NCBI GenBank assembly: GCA_964573725.1
Contig: CAZNLJ010000019.1
Span: forward strand, 1 to 64,000
Direction of reading: 5' to 3'
Origin: UBA6168 sp964573725
GTDB lineage: Bacteria; Bacteroidota; Bacteroidia; Chitinophagales; Saprospiraceae
DNA: 64,000 bases
Part shown: positions 36,801 through 45,187 of the stretch, one piece after another
How the letters are laid out: each line of letters starts with the position of its first letter
Position numbering within the stretch: position 1 is the stretch's first letter
Position numbers and translations under genes: made by a program
The notes under the pieces: generated by a model
Databases searched by the model: none
Told to the model about the DNA's origin: nothing
The model's input: only the letters and a program-made list of their open reading frames with translations

Positions 36801-37128
36801 CGATGAGGGTCCGGCCGTTCACGGCGATTTCCTGCGTCAGGTGGCCGATGTAGGAAAATACCAATACGGCGTCGGCCTCCGGGACGTTAAGGGCATACCG
36901 CCCGTTTTCGTCGGTGATGGTACCGAGGGAGGTGCCCCGGATGGAAATGCTGACGCCGATCAGCGGTTGGCCGTCGGCGGCGGAGGTGACGGTCCCGGTG
37001 ACGGGCAGAAGGGCCGGCTGCGGCCGGTTGTCGGCGAAGGTGCTGACATTGCCCAACAGCAGGAGGACCCATATCAGCCACCAGTGGGCACGCCGACTGT
37101 TGTTCGTGGTTGAAGTCTTGATGTGCAT
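33889..37128 (-). CDS. SusC/RagA-family TonB-linked outer membrane transporter
   Basis: 1079 residues with a signal peptide (about 1-33). A carboxypeptidase-like domain (VTGTVTSAADGQPLIGVSISIRG, 43-125) is followed by the SusC plug with the KEVVVIGYG and PLFIIDGVQRS signatures, then a 22-strand barrel ending in SFSFGLNVGF. It imports glycan fragments into the periplasm using TonB energy, working as a pair with the downstream SusD. Its start lies 542 bp from the divergent epimerase operon, and the shared region carries GAGACAATC repeats that may control both. Confidence 0.93.
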   Translation of the reverse strand: MHIKTSTTNNSRRAHWWLIWVLLLLGNVSTFADNRPQPALLPVTGTVTSAADGQPLIGVSISIRGTSLGTITDENGRYALNVPEADAVLVFSYIGHLTQEIAVNGRTLIDVTLSEDINQMKEVVVIGYGTQSRKLLTSSIASVDVTEIQDLQITSLEGVIQGRAAGVSVQTVSGQPGSSPSIRIRGGSSLQGNNEPLFIIDGVQRSAEDFNPEDVASIEILKDASATAIYGARASNGVVLVTTRSGSAGKAKFNASYRSTWSSLQNRLDLLGARDYIQLERIGLTRSFLNENSAFGIGANATGTGNVPDGNFTLRALAAGESVPAGYESMTDPVTGQTLIFQDVDWQDVAYRTTRIDNIHLSVDGGTDKLHYYLGSAYLAQEGIAKNTSYNRFSFQSNVDFQISRKLKVGTNVNYTNSFSDQPYSTSTLFGRAARLAPTTRRFNEDGTVAPGSSAGLPNPEWYATTFLNSQDRSKLNLGGTIQYNILDNLVATGRVNYFVEESLREAFVRANKITAARDASLSSFESRLRQFEATLRYFKSFGQHNLTALVGASNLNTNYLTFSASGQGGPTNAIQTLNASPVINGATSFRSQDLLIGYFGRVSYDYDQRYLLSATLRRDGSSRFGTDNRIGYFPSASFGWRISEEPFFSVQQVSDLKLRASWGQTANNDFGSPSDLNRFFLSQGVVDPTLTYNGKAAARTTALPNPNLGWETTTQTDFGIDLGLFRDRLILSADYYRKVTSGLLFSNPLPNTSGFGSITENIGKVEFTGTELTLSTDNIRGGDLSWTTDFNISFTRNQVLELPDNGREKNRIGGYERSDGSGIGGIAEGEPLRQIVGYQFVQVYPTTAEAEADGQFVSFANDRTGSNGIDYRNRVGGDVQWLDVNGDKIIDNDDLQVLGYATPHVVGGFGNTIRYKGLELYVFMDLGLGHHIYNSNRARMNSNSQGNINGTADLLDAWNQEGDVTDIPRFVFFDFGNARNHDVVGFGSTTADGGLAERAASHYTEKGDYLALRTVRLSYNLPAALTEKWRLGSVKAYLLGQNLHYFTGYRGYNPEVGALDLGLYPLFKSFSFGLNVGF

Positions 37129-37670
37129 AAATCTGATTGTTTGATGAAATGATTAGTGGTGCCGGGTAGCCGGACAAAGGTGATGCACGCCGGTCGTTGG
37201 GAGGGCTGTGGATTGTATCTATGTGCAGGGCTTTTCGTCTCGATGGAACCCTATCATCTCAAGGAGGGTACACGATTGTCTCTTTCCCGGCCGACACCGG
37301 CCGGTCAGGCGCATCCGGTCTTCCCCGCCATGCCGTCGGCCGGTAAAAAAAACAGCGCCCCGCTTCCGGCGGAAGGAAGGGGATTGGAATTCCCAACGTA
37401 TATTTCCCCATCGAACCAAGGGTCGCCGTCAAGGGGTACTTTACCGTCCGGTGGGAAGGCTGTCCGGTAGGGTGGCAAAAGAGACAATCCTGCCGCTTCT
37501 TTGAGACAATCCGTATCCCGCTCGAAAATCGGCACCCCAAAATGACATGATACAGCCCGCTTCCTTTCCGTCGGGCGGGCCACCTTTGACGAAGTTTCGG
37601 AACCGGGCCGGGTCTTGCCAGCCCCGATTCCCACTCGCGGGCAAGGAAGGCTACGCACAAGCTTCGAGAT
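37129..37670. other. divergent control region of the sialic acid locus
   Basis: This 542-bp gap separates two outward-facing operons and carries no recognised gene. It holds three GAGACAATC boxes (see separate entry), a GC hairpin near 37287-37302, and possible weak -7 elements CACCTTTG, one facing susC (37182-37175, minus) and one facing the epimerase gene (37581-37588, plus). No clear -33 element accompanies them, as expected if an activator is needed. Confidence 0.4.
37274..37512. promoter_or_regulatory. three GAGACAATC boxes, possible operator sites
   Basis: AAAGAGACAATC occurs at 37478-37489 and as an exact inverted copy at 37274-37285. A further GAGACAATCC lies at 37503-37512, exactly 22 bp (about two helical turns) after its direct copy at 37481-37490. 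The two facing copies bracket about 190 bp. Such repeats between divergent operons are typical of regulator binding; the HTCS protein is the nearest candidate. Confidence 0.5.
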
Positions 37671-38882
37671 ATGGAAATTTTCAGCACATATGCCGAATTG
37701 TACCGGCGGAACCTGTTTGAGGATGTCATCCCCTTTTGGCAAGGGCATTCCCCCGACCCCTTGTACGGTGGCTACTTCACCTGTCTCGACCGGACGGGCA
37801 AGGTGTACGATACGGATAAGTTCGCCTGGTTGCAGGGTCGGCAGGCCTGGACCTTCTCCATGCTTTACAACAGGTTTGAAAAAAGGGCGGATTGGCTCCA
37901 AACGGCCCGTATCGGTATCGATTTCCTGCACCGTTGCGGAAAGGATCCGGATGGCAGTTATTATTTCTCCTTCACCCGGGAGGGACATCCGCTGACGCAG
38001 GCCCATAACATCTATTCGGACTGTTTCGCCGCACTCGCATTTCACGAGTACGCCAAAGCGGCGCACTGCGAAACGTCCGCCGCCGCCGCTGTGGCCGCCT
38101 ACCGTCGTTTCGAGGCCCGGATGGAAAACCCCAAGGGCCGTTTCGACAAGTCCACCGCTTACCGGCCCTCGTCCGCTTTCGGGCTTCCCATGATGATGGC
38201 CTACCTGACCTATGAGTTGGAGGAGGTCCTGCCCGCGGAGGCGGTGCTGGACCGCTACGAGACTTGCATCCGGACCATCTTCGAGCGCCACTATGACCCG
38301 GACCGGGGCATCCTGCGGGAATTCGTCGCACCGGACGGTAGCTTCGCCGATACGTTCGACGGACGGCTCGTCAATCCGGGACACGGTATCGAGGCCATGT
38401 GGTTCCTCCTGGACATCGCCCGCCGGCTCGACCGGCCGGAGCTGGTCCGACAAGCCACCGATTGTTGCCTCTCCACCCTGGCATATGGTTGGGATGAGAC
38501 GCATGGTGGTATCTTTTATTTCCTCGATGCCCTCGGAGCTCCTCCCCAACAACTGGAGTGGGACCAAAAACTATGGTGGGTACACCTGGAGGCCCTGGTG
38601 GCCCTGTCCCGGGCCTACCTGCTTACCGGCCGGGCGGACGTATGGGCCTGGTATCGGAAGGTACACGACTATGCCTGGACCCATTTCCCCGATCCCGAGG
38701 GAGGCGGGGAATGGTTCGGTTATCTCAACCGGCAGGGAGAACCGCTCCTGACCCTGAAGGGGGGCAAATGGAAGGGATGTTTCCATGTGCCCCGCGCCTT
38801 GTACGAATGCTGGCGCAACTTCGAACAAATCGCCGGTCTTCCCGGGAATCCGGGTCCCGCACCGCACCGCACCGCAGCATGA
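37671..38882 (+). CDS. AGE-family N-acylglucosamine 2-epimerase (ManNAc to GlcNAc)
   Basis: 403 residues, the usual length for renin-binding-protein/AGE enzymes, with no signal peptide. The alpha/alpha-barrel active-site segments are present: TDKFAWLQGRQAWTFS, NPGHGIEAMWFL, HLEALVALSRAYL and CFHVPRALYE, carrying the conserved Arg, Glu and His residues. In a sialic acid locus it would turn ManNAc, made by the lyase, into GlcNAc. Cellobiose 2-epimerases share the fold, so this depends partly on context. Its stop overlaps the next ATG (ATGA). Confidence 0.88.
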   Translation: MEIFSTYAELYRRNLFEDVIPFWQGHSPDPLYGGYFTCLDRTGKVYDTDKFAWLQGRQAWTFSMLYNRFEKRADWLQTARIGIDFLHRCGKDPDGSYYFSFTREGHPLTQAHNIYSDCFAALAFHEYAKAAHCETSAAAAVAAYRRFEARMENPKGRFDKSTAYRPSSAFGLPMMMAYLTYELEEVLPAEAVLDRYETCIRTIFERHYDPDRGILREFVAPDGSFADTFDGRLVNPGHGIEAMWFLLDIARRLDRPELVRQATDCCLSTLAYGWDETHGGIFYFLDALGAPPQQLEWDQKLWWVHLEALVALSRAYLLTGRADVWAWYRKVHDYAWTHFPDPEGGGEWFGYLNRQGEPLLTLKGGKWKGCFHVPRALYECWRNFEQIAGLPGNPGPAPHRTAA

Positions 38883-41569
38883 GACACTTATTCTTCATCC
38901 TCCTCTTGTCGGTCGGCCCGCTTCGGTACCTGTCGGGTCAGGCCTCCGGGCCGGACCTCCGGTTCGATTGGAGGGAATTGCCTGCCATGCCGCCCCCGCC
39001 GGGGGCGGACCGCCAGCCCGGCGTGGCCGGCGCTTTCATCGGTGTCCATAACGATGCCCTGATCATCGCCGGTGGGGCCAATTTTCCCGACGGTCCGGCC
39101 TGGGAAGGGGGCACCAAGGTATTCCACGCCGATATCTACATCCTTATGAAAACCGGCAAGGACCGTTACGAATGGTCCACGGCGGGGCCGTATGCACTCG
39201 GTCGGAAAATCGGCTACGGACTCAGCGTCCCCACCGAGGACGGACTGGTCTGCATCGGGGGGGAGGACGGGACCGGGACCTATGCCGAAGTGTTCCGATT
39301 GTCCTGGGACCGGCAGCGGCAGGTATTGCGTACGGATACCTTACCGTCGATTCCCGTCCCGCTTGCCAACTTGGCGGGTGCCCGGTTGGGTCGGCATATC
39401 TACGTCGCCGGCAGTACCGAAAACGACCACGGCAAATATTTCTGGCGCCTGGATCCATCCGGGCCCTCGGCTACCTGGGAAGCCTTGCCACCCTGGCCGG
39501 GACCCGCCCGTACCCATGCTTTCGGCGGCGTCCAACACAACGGTTCCGGCGAGCGGTTCTACCTCCTGAAAGGACGGTACCGGGAAAAAAACGGCATCAG
39601 TACCCTCCATGCCGACGGCTATGCGTACGATCCCGAAACGCAAGGCTGGACACCGGTGGATGAAGGGCCGGATACCGGGGAAGGCCCTTTCCGCCGGGCG
39701 GCCGGCACGATGCTGCCCGCCGGTTCTAACCACCTGCTCCTCCTGGGCGGCGCAGCCGGTCCGCTGCACAACCGATTGGAGCAACTCGCGGTATCCATCG
39801 ATACCACCCGCTCCGAACCGCTGCGCGGGTCGCTCGTCCGCCACCGGGATTCCCTGATGCGGAATCATCCCGGGTTTTCCCGCGACATATGGGCTTACCA
39901 TGCCATCACCGATACCTGGACGCTGGCCGGCCAGCTGCCCCCGAACAGTCCGGTGACGACCACCGCCGTGCGTTGGGACGACCAGTTGGTCATCCCTACC
40001 GGCGAGGTCAGCCCCTGCATCCGGACCCCCACCATATTGCGCGGTGCCATGACCGATACCGTCCGCTTCGGCACGCTGAACTATCTGGTGCTGGTGCTCT
40101 ACCTGCTGCTCCTGGTTTGGCTCGGTGTTGTCCTGTCCCGCCGACAACAATCGACGGACGACTTCTTCAAGGGCGGGAACCGAATTCCCTGGTGGGCGGC
40201 CGGATTGAGCATATTCGGCACCCAACTGAGCGCCATCACGTTCATGGCGATTCCATCCAAGACATTCGCAACCAACTGGTTGTATTTTTTTCTGATGATG
40301 ACCATCCTGCTGGTGTCCCCGTTCATCATCCGGTATTTCCTGCCCTTCTACCGGCGCTTCAACCTGACGACCGCCTACGAATACCTCGAACTCCGGTTCA
40401 ACCTGGCCACCCGGCTGATCGGGAGCCTCCTGTATCTCGTGTTGCAGGTCGGCCGCATGGGGATCGTGCTGCTGCTGCCCTCGCTGGCCCTCTCCGTCGT
40501 CACCGGCTTCGATGTGCATGCCTGTATCCTGACCATGGGCTTGCTGAGTATCCTGTATACGGTCCTGGGCGGGATAGAGGCCGTCATCTGGACGGATGTC
40601 CTGCAGGTCGTCGTCCTGCTTGGCGGCTCCGTCCTGAGCCTCCTCCTGCTGGCCTTTTCCCTGGAAGGCAGCGACGTGGCCGGCATCCTGCACCAATATG
40701 ACAAACTCCGTTTCCTGGACCTTTCCCCCGACTTGTTCGAGCCTACCCTGTGGGTGGTCCTGCTGGGGGGCTTTGCGTCCAACATCATCCAATACGGCAG
40801 CGACCAGACGGTCATCCAACGGTATCTCACCACCAAGGACGAAAGAAGCGCGGCCAACGGTATCCGGACCGGAGCCTGGCTGACCTTGCCGGCGACCTTG
40901 ATCTTCTTCTCGTTGGGCACCCTGTTGTTCGTCCATTACAAAGTGCATCCGGACATGTTGAACCCGACCTTGCCGACGACCGATGCCATCTTTCCCTGGT
41001 ACATCGTCAGCAACCTGCCGGACGGGGTGGTGGGGCTGCTCATCGCCGCCATCTTCGCCGCCTCCATGTCCAGCCTGGACAGCAGCATGAATTCCGCTGC
41101 CACGGTGGTGACCACGGACTTCTACCGTCGCCTGCAGCCTGCCCGCTCGGAAGCCGCCTTCCTGCGCCTGGCCCGCCGCATCACCCTGGTGGCCGGAATC
41201 CTCGGCACCGGCCTGGCCCTGCTTATGGCCACCTGGGGGGTATCCTCGCTGTGGGACCAGTTCAACATGATCGTCGGCCTGTTCGCCGGCGGCCTGGGGG
41301 GCGTCTTTCTATTGGGAATCTTCAGCCGGCGCGCCAACGGTACCGGTGCCATCATCGGACTGGCCGCCAGCGGGATCGTCCAATACCTCATCAAGGAACA
41401 TACCCCCGTCCACCTGCTGCTCTACGCTTTCACCGGCATGTTCACCGCTGTCATCATCGGCTACCTCACCAGCCGGCTGGTCGGCCGGACCGATTCCCGG
41501 CAGCAACAGTTCACCTATTTCGCCATCCGTCACCCACAAAAAAGGCCGCCGGACCTACCCGGCCAATGA
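38879..41569 (+). CDS. fused sialate mutarotase (NanM-like) and sodium:solute symporter
   Basis: 896 residues from the ATG at 38879, overlapping the epimerase stop. Residues 1-22 are a signal peptide. Residues 25-385 form a Kelch beta-propeller of the cyclically permuted mutarotase family (FIGVHNDALIIAGGANFPDG; GYGLSVPTEDGLVCIGGEDG). From residue 391 begins a sodium:solute symporter with about 13 helices (NYLVLVLYLLLLVWLG; FFKGGNRIPWWAAGLSIFGTQLSA; SMSSLDSSMNS). The propeller would lie in the periplasm and convert alpha-Neu5Ac to the beta form beside the transporter that imports it. Such fusions are known in Bacteroidota. The frame through the junction is continuous. Confidence 0.9.
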   Translation: MRHLFFILLLSVGPLRYLSGQASGPDLRFDWRELPAMPPPPGADRQPGVAGAFIGVHNDALIIAGGANFPDGPAWEGGTKVFHADIYILMKTGKDRYEWSTAGPYALGRKIGYGLSVPTEDGLVCIGGEDGTGTYAEVFRLSWDRQRQVLRTDTLPSIPVPLANLAGARLGRHIYVAGSTENDHGKYFWRLDPSGPSATWEALPPWPGPARTHAFGGVQHNGSGERFYLLKGRYREKNGISTLHADGYAYDPETQGWTPVDEGPDTGEGPFRRAAGTMLPAGSNHLLLLGGAAGPLHNRLEQLAVSIDTTRSEPLRGSLVRHRDSLMRNHPGFSRDIWAYHAITDTWTLAGQLPPNSPVTTTAVRWDDQLVIPTGEVSPCIRTPTILRGAMTDTVRFGTLNYLVLVLYLLLLVWLGVVLSRRQQSTDDFFKGGNRIPWWAAGLSIFGTQLSAITFMAIPSKTFATNWLYFFLMMTILLVSPFIIRYFLPFYRRFNLTTAYEYLELRFNLATRLIGSLLYLVLQVGRMGIVLLLPSLALSVVTGFDVHACILTMGLLSILYTVLGGIEAVIWTDVLQVVVLLGGSVLSLLLLAFSLEGSDVAGILHQYDKLRFLDLSPDLFEPTLWVVLLGGFASNIIQYGSDQTVIQRYLTTKDERSAANGIRTGAWLTLPATLIFFSLGTLLFVHYKVHPDMLNPTLPTTDAIFPWYIVSNLPDGVVGLLIAAIFAASMSSLDSSMNSAATVVTTDFYRRLQPARSEAAFLRLARRITLVAGILGTGLALLMATWGVSSLWDQFNMIVGLFAGGLGGVFLLGIFSRRANGTGAIIGLAASGIVQYLIKEHTPVHLLLYAFTGMFTAVIIGYLTSRLVGRTDSRQQQFTYFAIRHPQKRPPDLPGQ

Positions 41570-42489
41570 CCATGGATAAAATCGAAGGACTCGTCGCCGC
41601 CCCCTTTACCCCGATGGACGGGCAAGGGGAGCTGGCCCTCCACCAGGTGGAAACCCTCGCCCGCCTCTATGACCACAACCGGGTCGCCGGCGCTTTCATC
41701 TGCGGCTCTACCGGGGAAGGCGTCTCGCTGACCTTTGGGGAGAAAATGCAGCTCATGGAGGCCTGGGGACAAGCCAAAGGGGAGCGGCTGAAGACCATCT
41801 TCCTGCTCGGCGGTACCTGCCTCAAGGAAATGCAGGCACTCGCCCGCCATGCCGTCGGACAGGGAATGGATGCCGTCTCCGCCCTCTGCCCCTACTATTT
41901 CCGCCCCCAATCGGTGGAAAAACTCGTGGATTTCTGTCGGGAGGTGGCCGCCGCCGCCCCGGACCTGCCGTTTTACTATTATCATATCCCCGCCTTGTCC
42001 GGCGGCCATTTTTCCATGGCCCGCTTCCTGGCACTGGCCGAACCCGTAATTCCCAACCTGGCCGGTATCAAGTTCACCTCGACGGACATCATGGACTTCC
42101 ACGCCTGTCGGATGTACGGAAACCAACGCTACGACATCCTCTGGGGGGTGGATGAGGCCCTGCTTTCCGGTTTGGCCGTCGGCGCCACCGGTGCCGTCGG
42201 CAGTACCTACAATTACGCCGCGCCGCTCTACCACAAGATCATCGCCGCTTTTCGGAACGGGGAAAACCAACAGGCGGAGCAATGGCAGCAGCTGGCGGTG
42301 CGCCTGGTCGGCTATCTCGTACAATATGGTGGTACCGCCGCCGGCAAGGCCTTCATGAAAATCATCGGCGTGGATTGCGGTTGGTTCCGCCCGCCGGTAG
42401 GAGGACTGCCGGACGCAGCGGTGGCGGATTTGGCGCGCGACCTGGAAACCCTCGGATTTTTTGACTTCTGCAGCCTGACCGAATCATGA
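41566..42489 (+). CDS. nanA: N-acetylneuraminate lyase (NanA, DapA superfamily)
   Basis: 307 residues. The start at 41566 overlaps the symporter stop as ATGA; a second Met lies two codons later. The TIM-barrel has the GSTGEG loop (48-53), the catalytic Tyr139 in YYYHIP and the Schiff-base Lys169 in AGIKFTSTD, as in sialic acid lyases. It splits Neu5Ac into ManNAc and pyruvate in the cytoplasm. Its neighbours supply import before it and epimerisation after it. Dihydrodipicolinate synthase is excluded by context and by the YxIP form. Confidence 0.92.
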   Translation: MTMDKIEGLVAAPFTPMDGQGELALHQVETLARLYDHNRVAGAFICGSTGEGVSLTFGEKMQLMEAWGQAKGERLKTIFLLGGTCLKEMQALARHAVGQGMDAVSALCPYYFRPQSVEKLVDFCREVAAAAPDLPFYYYHIPALSGGHFSMARFLALAEPVIPNLAGIKFTSTDIMDFHACRMYGNQRYDILWGVDEALLSGLAVGATGAVGSTYNYAAPLYHKIIAAFRNGENQQAEQWQQLAVRLVGYLVQYGGTAAGKAFMKIIGVDCGWFRPPVGGLPDAAVADLARDLETLGFFDFCSLTES

Positions 42490-45146
42490 GCACTACAATA
42501 TTTGTCTCCCAACCCTATATTCGAACCGGAATGCTCCTCCTGGCCTTCCTCCTGGCCTGGGCCCCGGATGGAGCGGCCCAGGACGACCACCCCTTCCGGA
42601 CCCGCCTGACGGCGGAACAACTCGAATCGGCACCGGCCCACCTCATCCCCTTTCCGCAGGAATGGACCTGGACGGGGGAACGGGTCGCCGTCTCGGCCTT
42701 GCGACCGTCCGGGATGGACCGCTGGCCACCCCATCTGGTGGCCCACCTGGCGGATATGGCCGCTTCCGCCGGACTCCCCTTGTCCGCCGCCCGCGGCTTA
42801 CCCCTCCGGCATGCGCCGACGGATTCCCTGCCGCCGGAGGGCTACCGGCTCGCTGTCACGGATGACGGCATCCTGCTCGAATCCGCGGACGAGGCCGGCC
42901 ATTTTTACGCCCTGCAGACCCTAGGCCAGTTGTTCCAAAATGCCGCCGACAGCCTGTATCTGCCGGTCGGCGTCATCCGGGATGCACCGGCCTTCCCCTG
43001 GCGAGGCTTCATGCTGGATGTCGGCCGCAACTACCAACCCCTGGCTGCCTTGAAGCAGCTGTTGGATGTAATGGCCCGCTATAAAATGAATGTATTCCAT
43101 TGGCACCTGACCGACCGCCCCGCCTGGCGGATCGAAAGCAAGGCATTCCCCGAACTGACCGCCGCCGAACATCACCGACCTACCCGCGACCCGGGCCGGT
43201 ATTACACCTACGACGAGATACGGGAGCTCATAACCTATGCCCGTGACCGCCATATCACCGTCCTTCCCGAAATCGATATGCCCGGACATTCCGATTCCTT
43301 CGTCAAGGCCATGGGGACCACCATGGATTCCGAACGGGGCATGGAGATCCTCGAGACCGTCCTGGCCGAGTTCTTTTCCGAAATCCCCCGGCAGGACTGC
43401 CCGACCATCCACCTGGGATCGGATGAGGTCCGGATTCCGGACCCGGCGGGCTTCATCGGCCGGATGACGGATATCTGCCGGCGGAACGGGCGGGAAGTGG
43501 TCATCTGGAACCCCGGCCTGCCGGCAGACACGGGCGTCATCCGGCAGACCTGGCAGTCTCGCCACCTCGAAGCAGGTCCCTACCGGGAAATCGACTCCTG
43601 GAACAGCTATGTCAACAACGGGGAACCCATGACCCAGGTCCTGCGGCTTTTCTTCAAGCCCATCGGCTTCTCCTCCTCCAACCGGGTGGTCGGCGGTACC
43701 CTCTGCCTGTGGCCGGATGTCAATCTCGATTTGCCGGCAGACGCTTTCCGGATCAATCCCGTCTATCCGTCCCTGCTTACCTACGCCTGGAAAACCTGGA
43801 CGGATGACGTGGAATCCGCCCCGACCCCGTTCCTGACCACCCTGCCTCCCCGCTACTCGGAGGCGGCCCGTTATTTCGCCGCTTTCGAGGCATACCTTTG
43901 CCAGCACCGGGACGGTGCCTTGTCCGGCCTTCCGTTCGCCTACCTTCAACAAAGCGATATGGAATGGCGGCTTATCGGTCCTTTTTCCGGATCCGATGGC
44001 GACAGCCTGGTCTCGCAGGTCGGTACCGGCCCTTTCCCGGCCCTTCCCGCCGGGATACGCGGATTGCCGGCCCGTGGCAATACCCTCGTCATCCGGGACC
44101 GGTTCCGGCTGGGCGGCTATTTCCCGGAAGCGGAACCCGGCCGGACGGTCTATGCCGTGACCCACGTTTTTTCCGACAAGGACCGCCGTGTGGAGACCTG
44201 GATCGGCTTCGAAACCCCTTTGCGCGCCAACCGGACTTATACCGGTACGCCCGAACAAGGCCGTTGGGACCCCAACGGCGGAGCGGTCTGGGTGAACGGA
44301 AACCCTTTGCCGCCGCCTGTCTGGCAATTCCCGGGATGGAAACCCTCCAAAACGGACGGATGGGGAAGTCCCGCCGACCAGGAAATCCCCTGGCGGGAGG
44401 AAGAGCTGTACTGGACCCGCCCCCCGGTGAAAGTACCCCTGAAACGGGGCTGGAACCGGATCGTGGCCAAGATTCCCGCCACCACCGGTTATCAGAACTG
44501 GATGTTCACCTTCGCTCCGCTGGATAAGGAGGGACTCGAATTCATCGCCGCCCCCTCCGACCATTCCACCTATTACCGGCAGCGGGCCACCCACTTCCGG
44601 CAGCTGCCGCCCCGGCCGGGCGGTACGGTGTTTATCGGAGACAGCATCACCGACGGCTGCGAATGGGCGGAACTTTTCGAAAACGCCGACATCCGAAACC
44701 GCGGCATCAGCGGCGACCTGGTGCAGGGCGTCCGCGACCGGCTCGACGAGGTGGTGCGGTCCCAACCGGAAAAGGTCTTTCTGATGATCGGTATCAACGA
44801 CCTGGCCCGCGGAAGAAGTGCCGATTACGTCGCCGGCAACATCCGTCTGCTCGTGGAGGAACTGTCTGCCGCCTGCCCTTCCACCCGGATTTACCTGCAA
44901 AGCCTGCTGCCGGTCAATCCTGCTTTCGGCAAATTTCAGGGCCATATGCAGTCCCGGGCTGCCATCCACGCGGTCAATACCGCCTTGCGGGACATGGCGG
45001 GGGGACAGGTGACCTTCGTCGACCTGTTCGCACCGTTCAGCGATGCAAAGGGTCACCTCGATGTCCGCTTCACCAACGACGGCCTCCATCTCAACGGGGA
45101 AGGATACCGGCACTGGTCGGCGCAGATACGGGAATGGGTTCGATGA
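42486..45146 (+). CDS. GH20 beta-N-acetylhexosaminidase fused to SGNH esterase-like domain
   Basis: 886 residues, ATG overlapping the lyase stop. Signal peptide about 1-31. Residues 50-165 are the GH20 N-terminal domain and 170-500 the catalytic barrel: FMLDVGRNY, FHWHLTDRPAWRIE, and the Asp313-Glu314 pair in HLGSDE. Residues 520-700 form a middle beta-rich domain. Residues 708-886 are an SGNH hydrolase with Ser720 (GDSITDG), Gly/Asn blocks (GISGD, GIND) and Asp865/His868 (NDGLHLN). It could remove terminal GlcNAc/GalNAc and acetyl groups in one pass. The SGNH half resembles acetylhydrolases, but its exact ester is unknown. Confidence 0.9.
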   Translation: MSTTIFVSQPYIRTGMLLLAFLLAWAPDGAAQDDHPFRTRLTAEQLESAPAHLIPFPQEWTWTGERVAVSALRPSGMDRWPPHLVAHLADMAASAGLPLSAARGLPLRHAPTDSLPPEGYRLAVTDDGILLESADEAGHFYALQTLGQLFQNAADSLYLPVGVIRDAPAFPWRGFMLDVGRNYQPLAALKQLLDVMARYKMNVFHWHLTDRPAWRIESKAFPELTAAEHHRPTRDPGRYYTYDEIRELITYARDRHITVLPEIDMPGHSDSFVKAMGTTMDSERGMEILETVLAEFFSEIPRQDCPTIHLGSDEVRIPDPAGFIGRMTDICRRNGREVVIWNPGLPADTGVIRQTWQSRHLEAGPYREIDSWNSYVNNGEPMTQVLRLFFKPIGFSSSNRVVGGTLCLWPDVNLDLPADAFRINPVYPSLLTYAWKTWTDDVESAPTPFLTTLPPRYSEAARYFAAFEAYLCQHRDGALSGLPFAYLQQSDMEWRLIGPFSGSDGDSLVSQVGTGPFPALPAGIRGLPARGNTLVIRDRFRLGGYFPEAEPGRTVYAVTHVFSDKDRRVETWIGFETPLRANRTYTGTPEQGRWDPNGGAVWVNGNPLPPPVWQFPGWKPSKTDGWGSPADQEIPWREEELYWTRPPVKVPLKRGWNRIVAKIPATTGYQNWMFTFAPLDKEGLEFIAAPSDHSTYYRQRATHFRQLPPRPGGTVFIGDSITDGCEWAELFENADIRNRGISGDLVQGVRDRLDEVVRSQPEKVFLMIGINDLARGRSADYVAGNIRLLVEELSAACPSTRIYLQSLLPVNPAFGKFQGHMQSRAAIHAVNTALRDMAGGQVTFVDLFAPFSDAKGHLDVRFTNDGLHLNGEGYRHWSAQIREWVR

Positions 45147-45187
45147 AGGCCCCCTGCCTTTGCTTTTTTTGAAATAAAAAATAGTCT

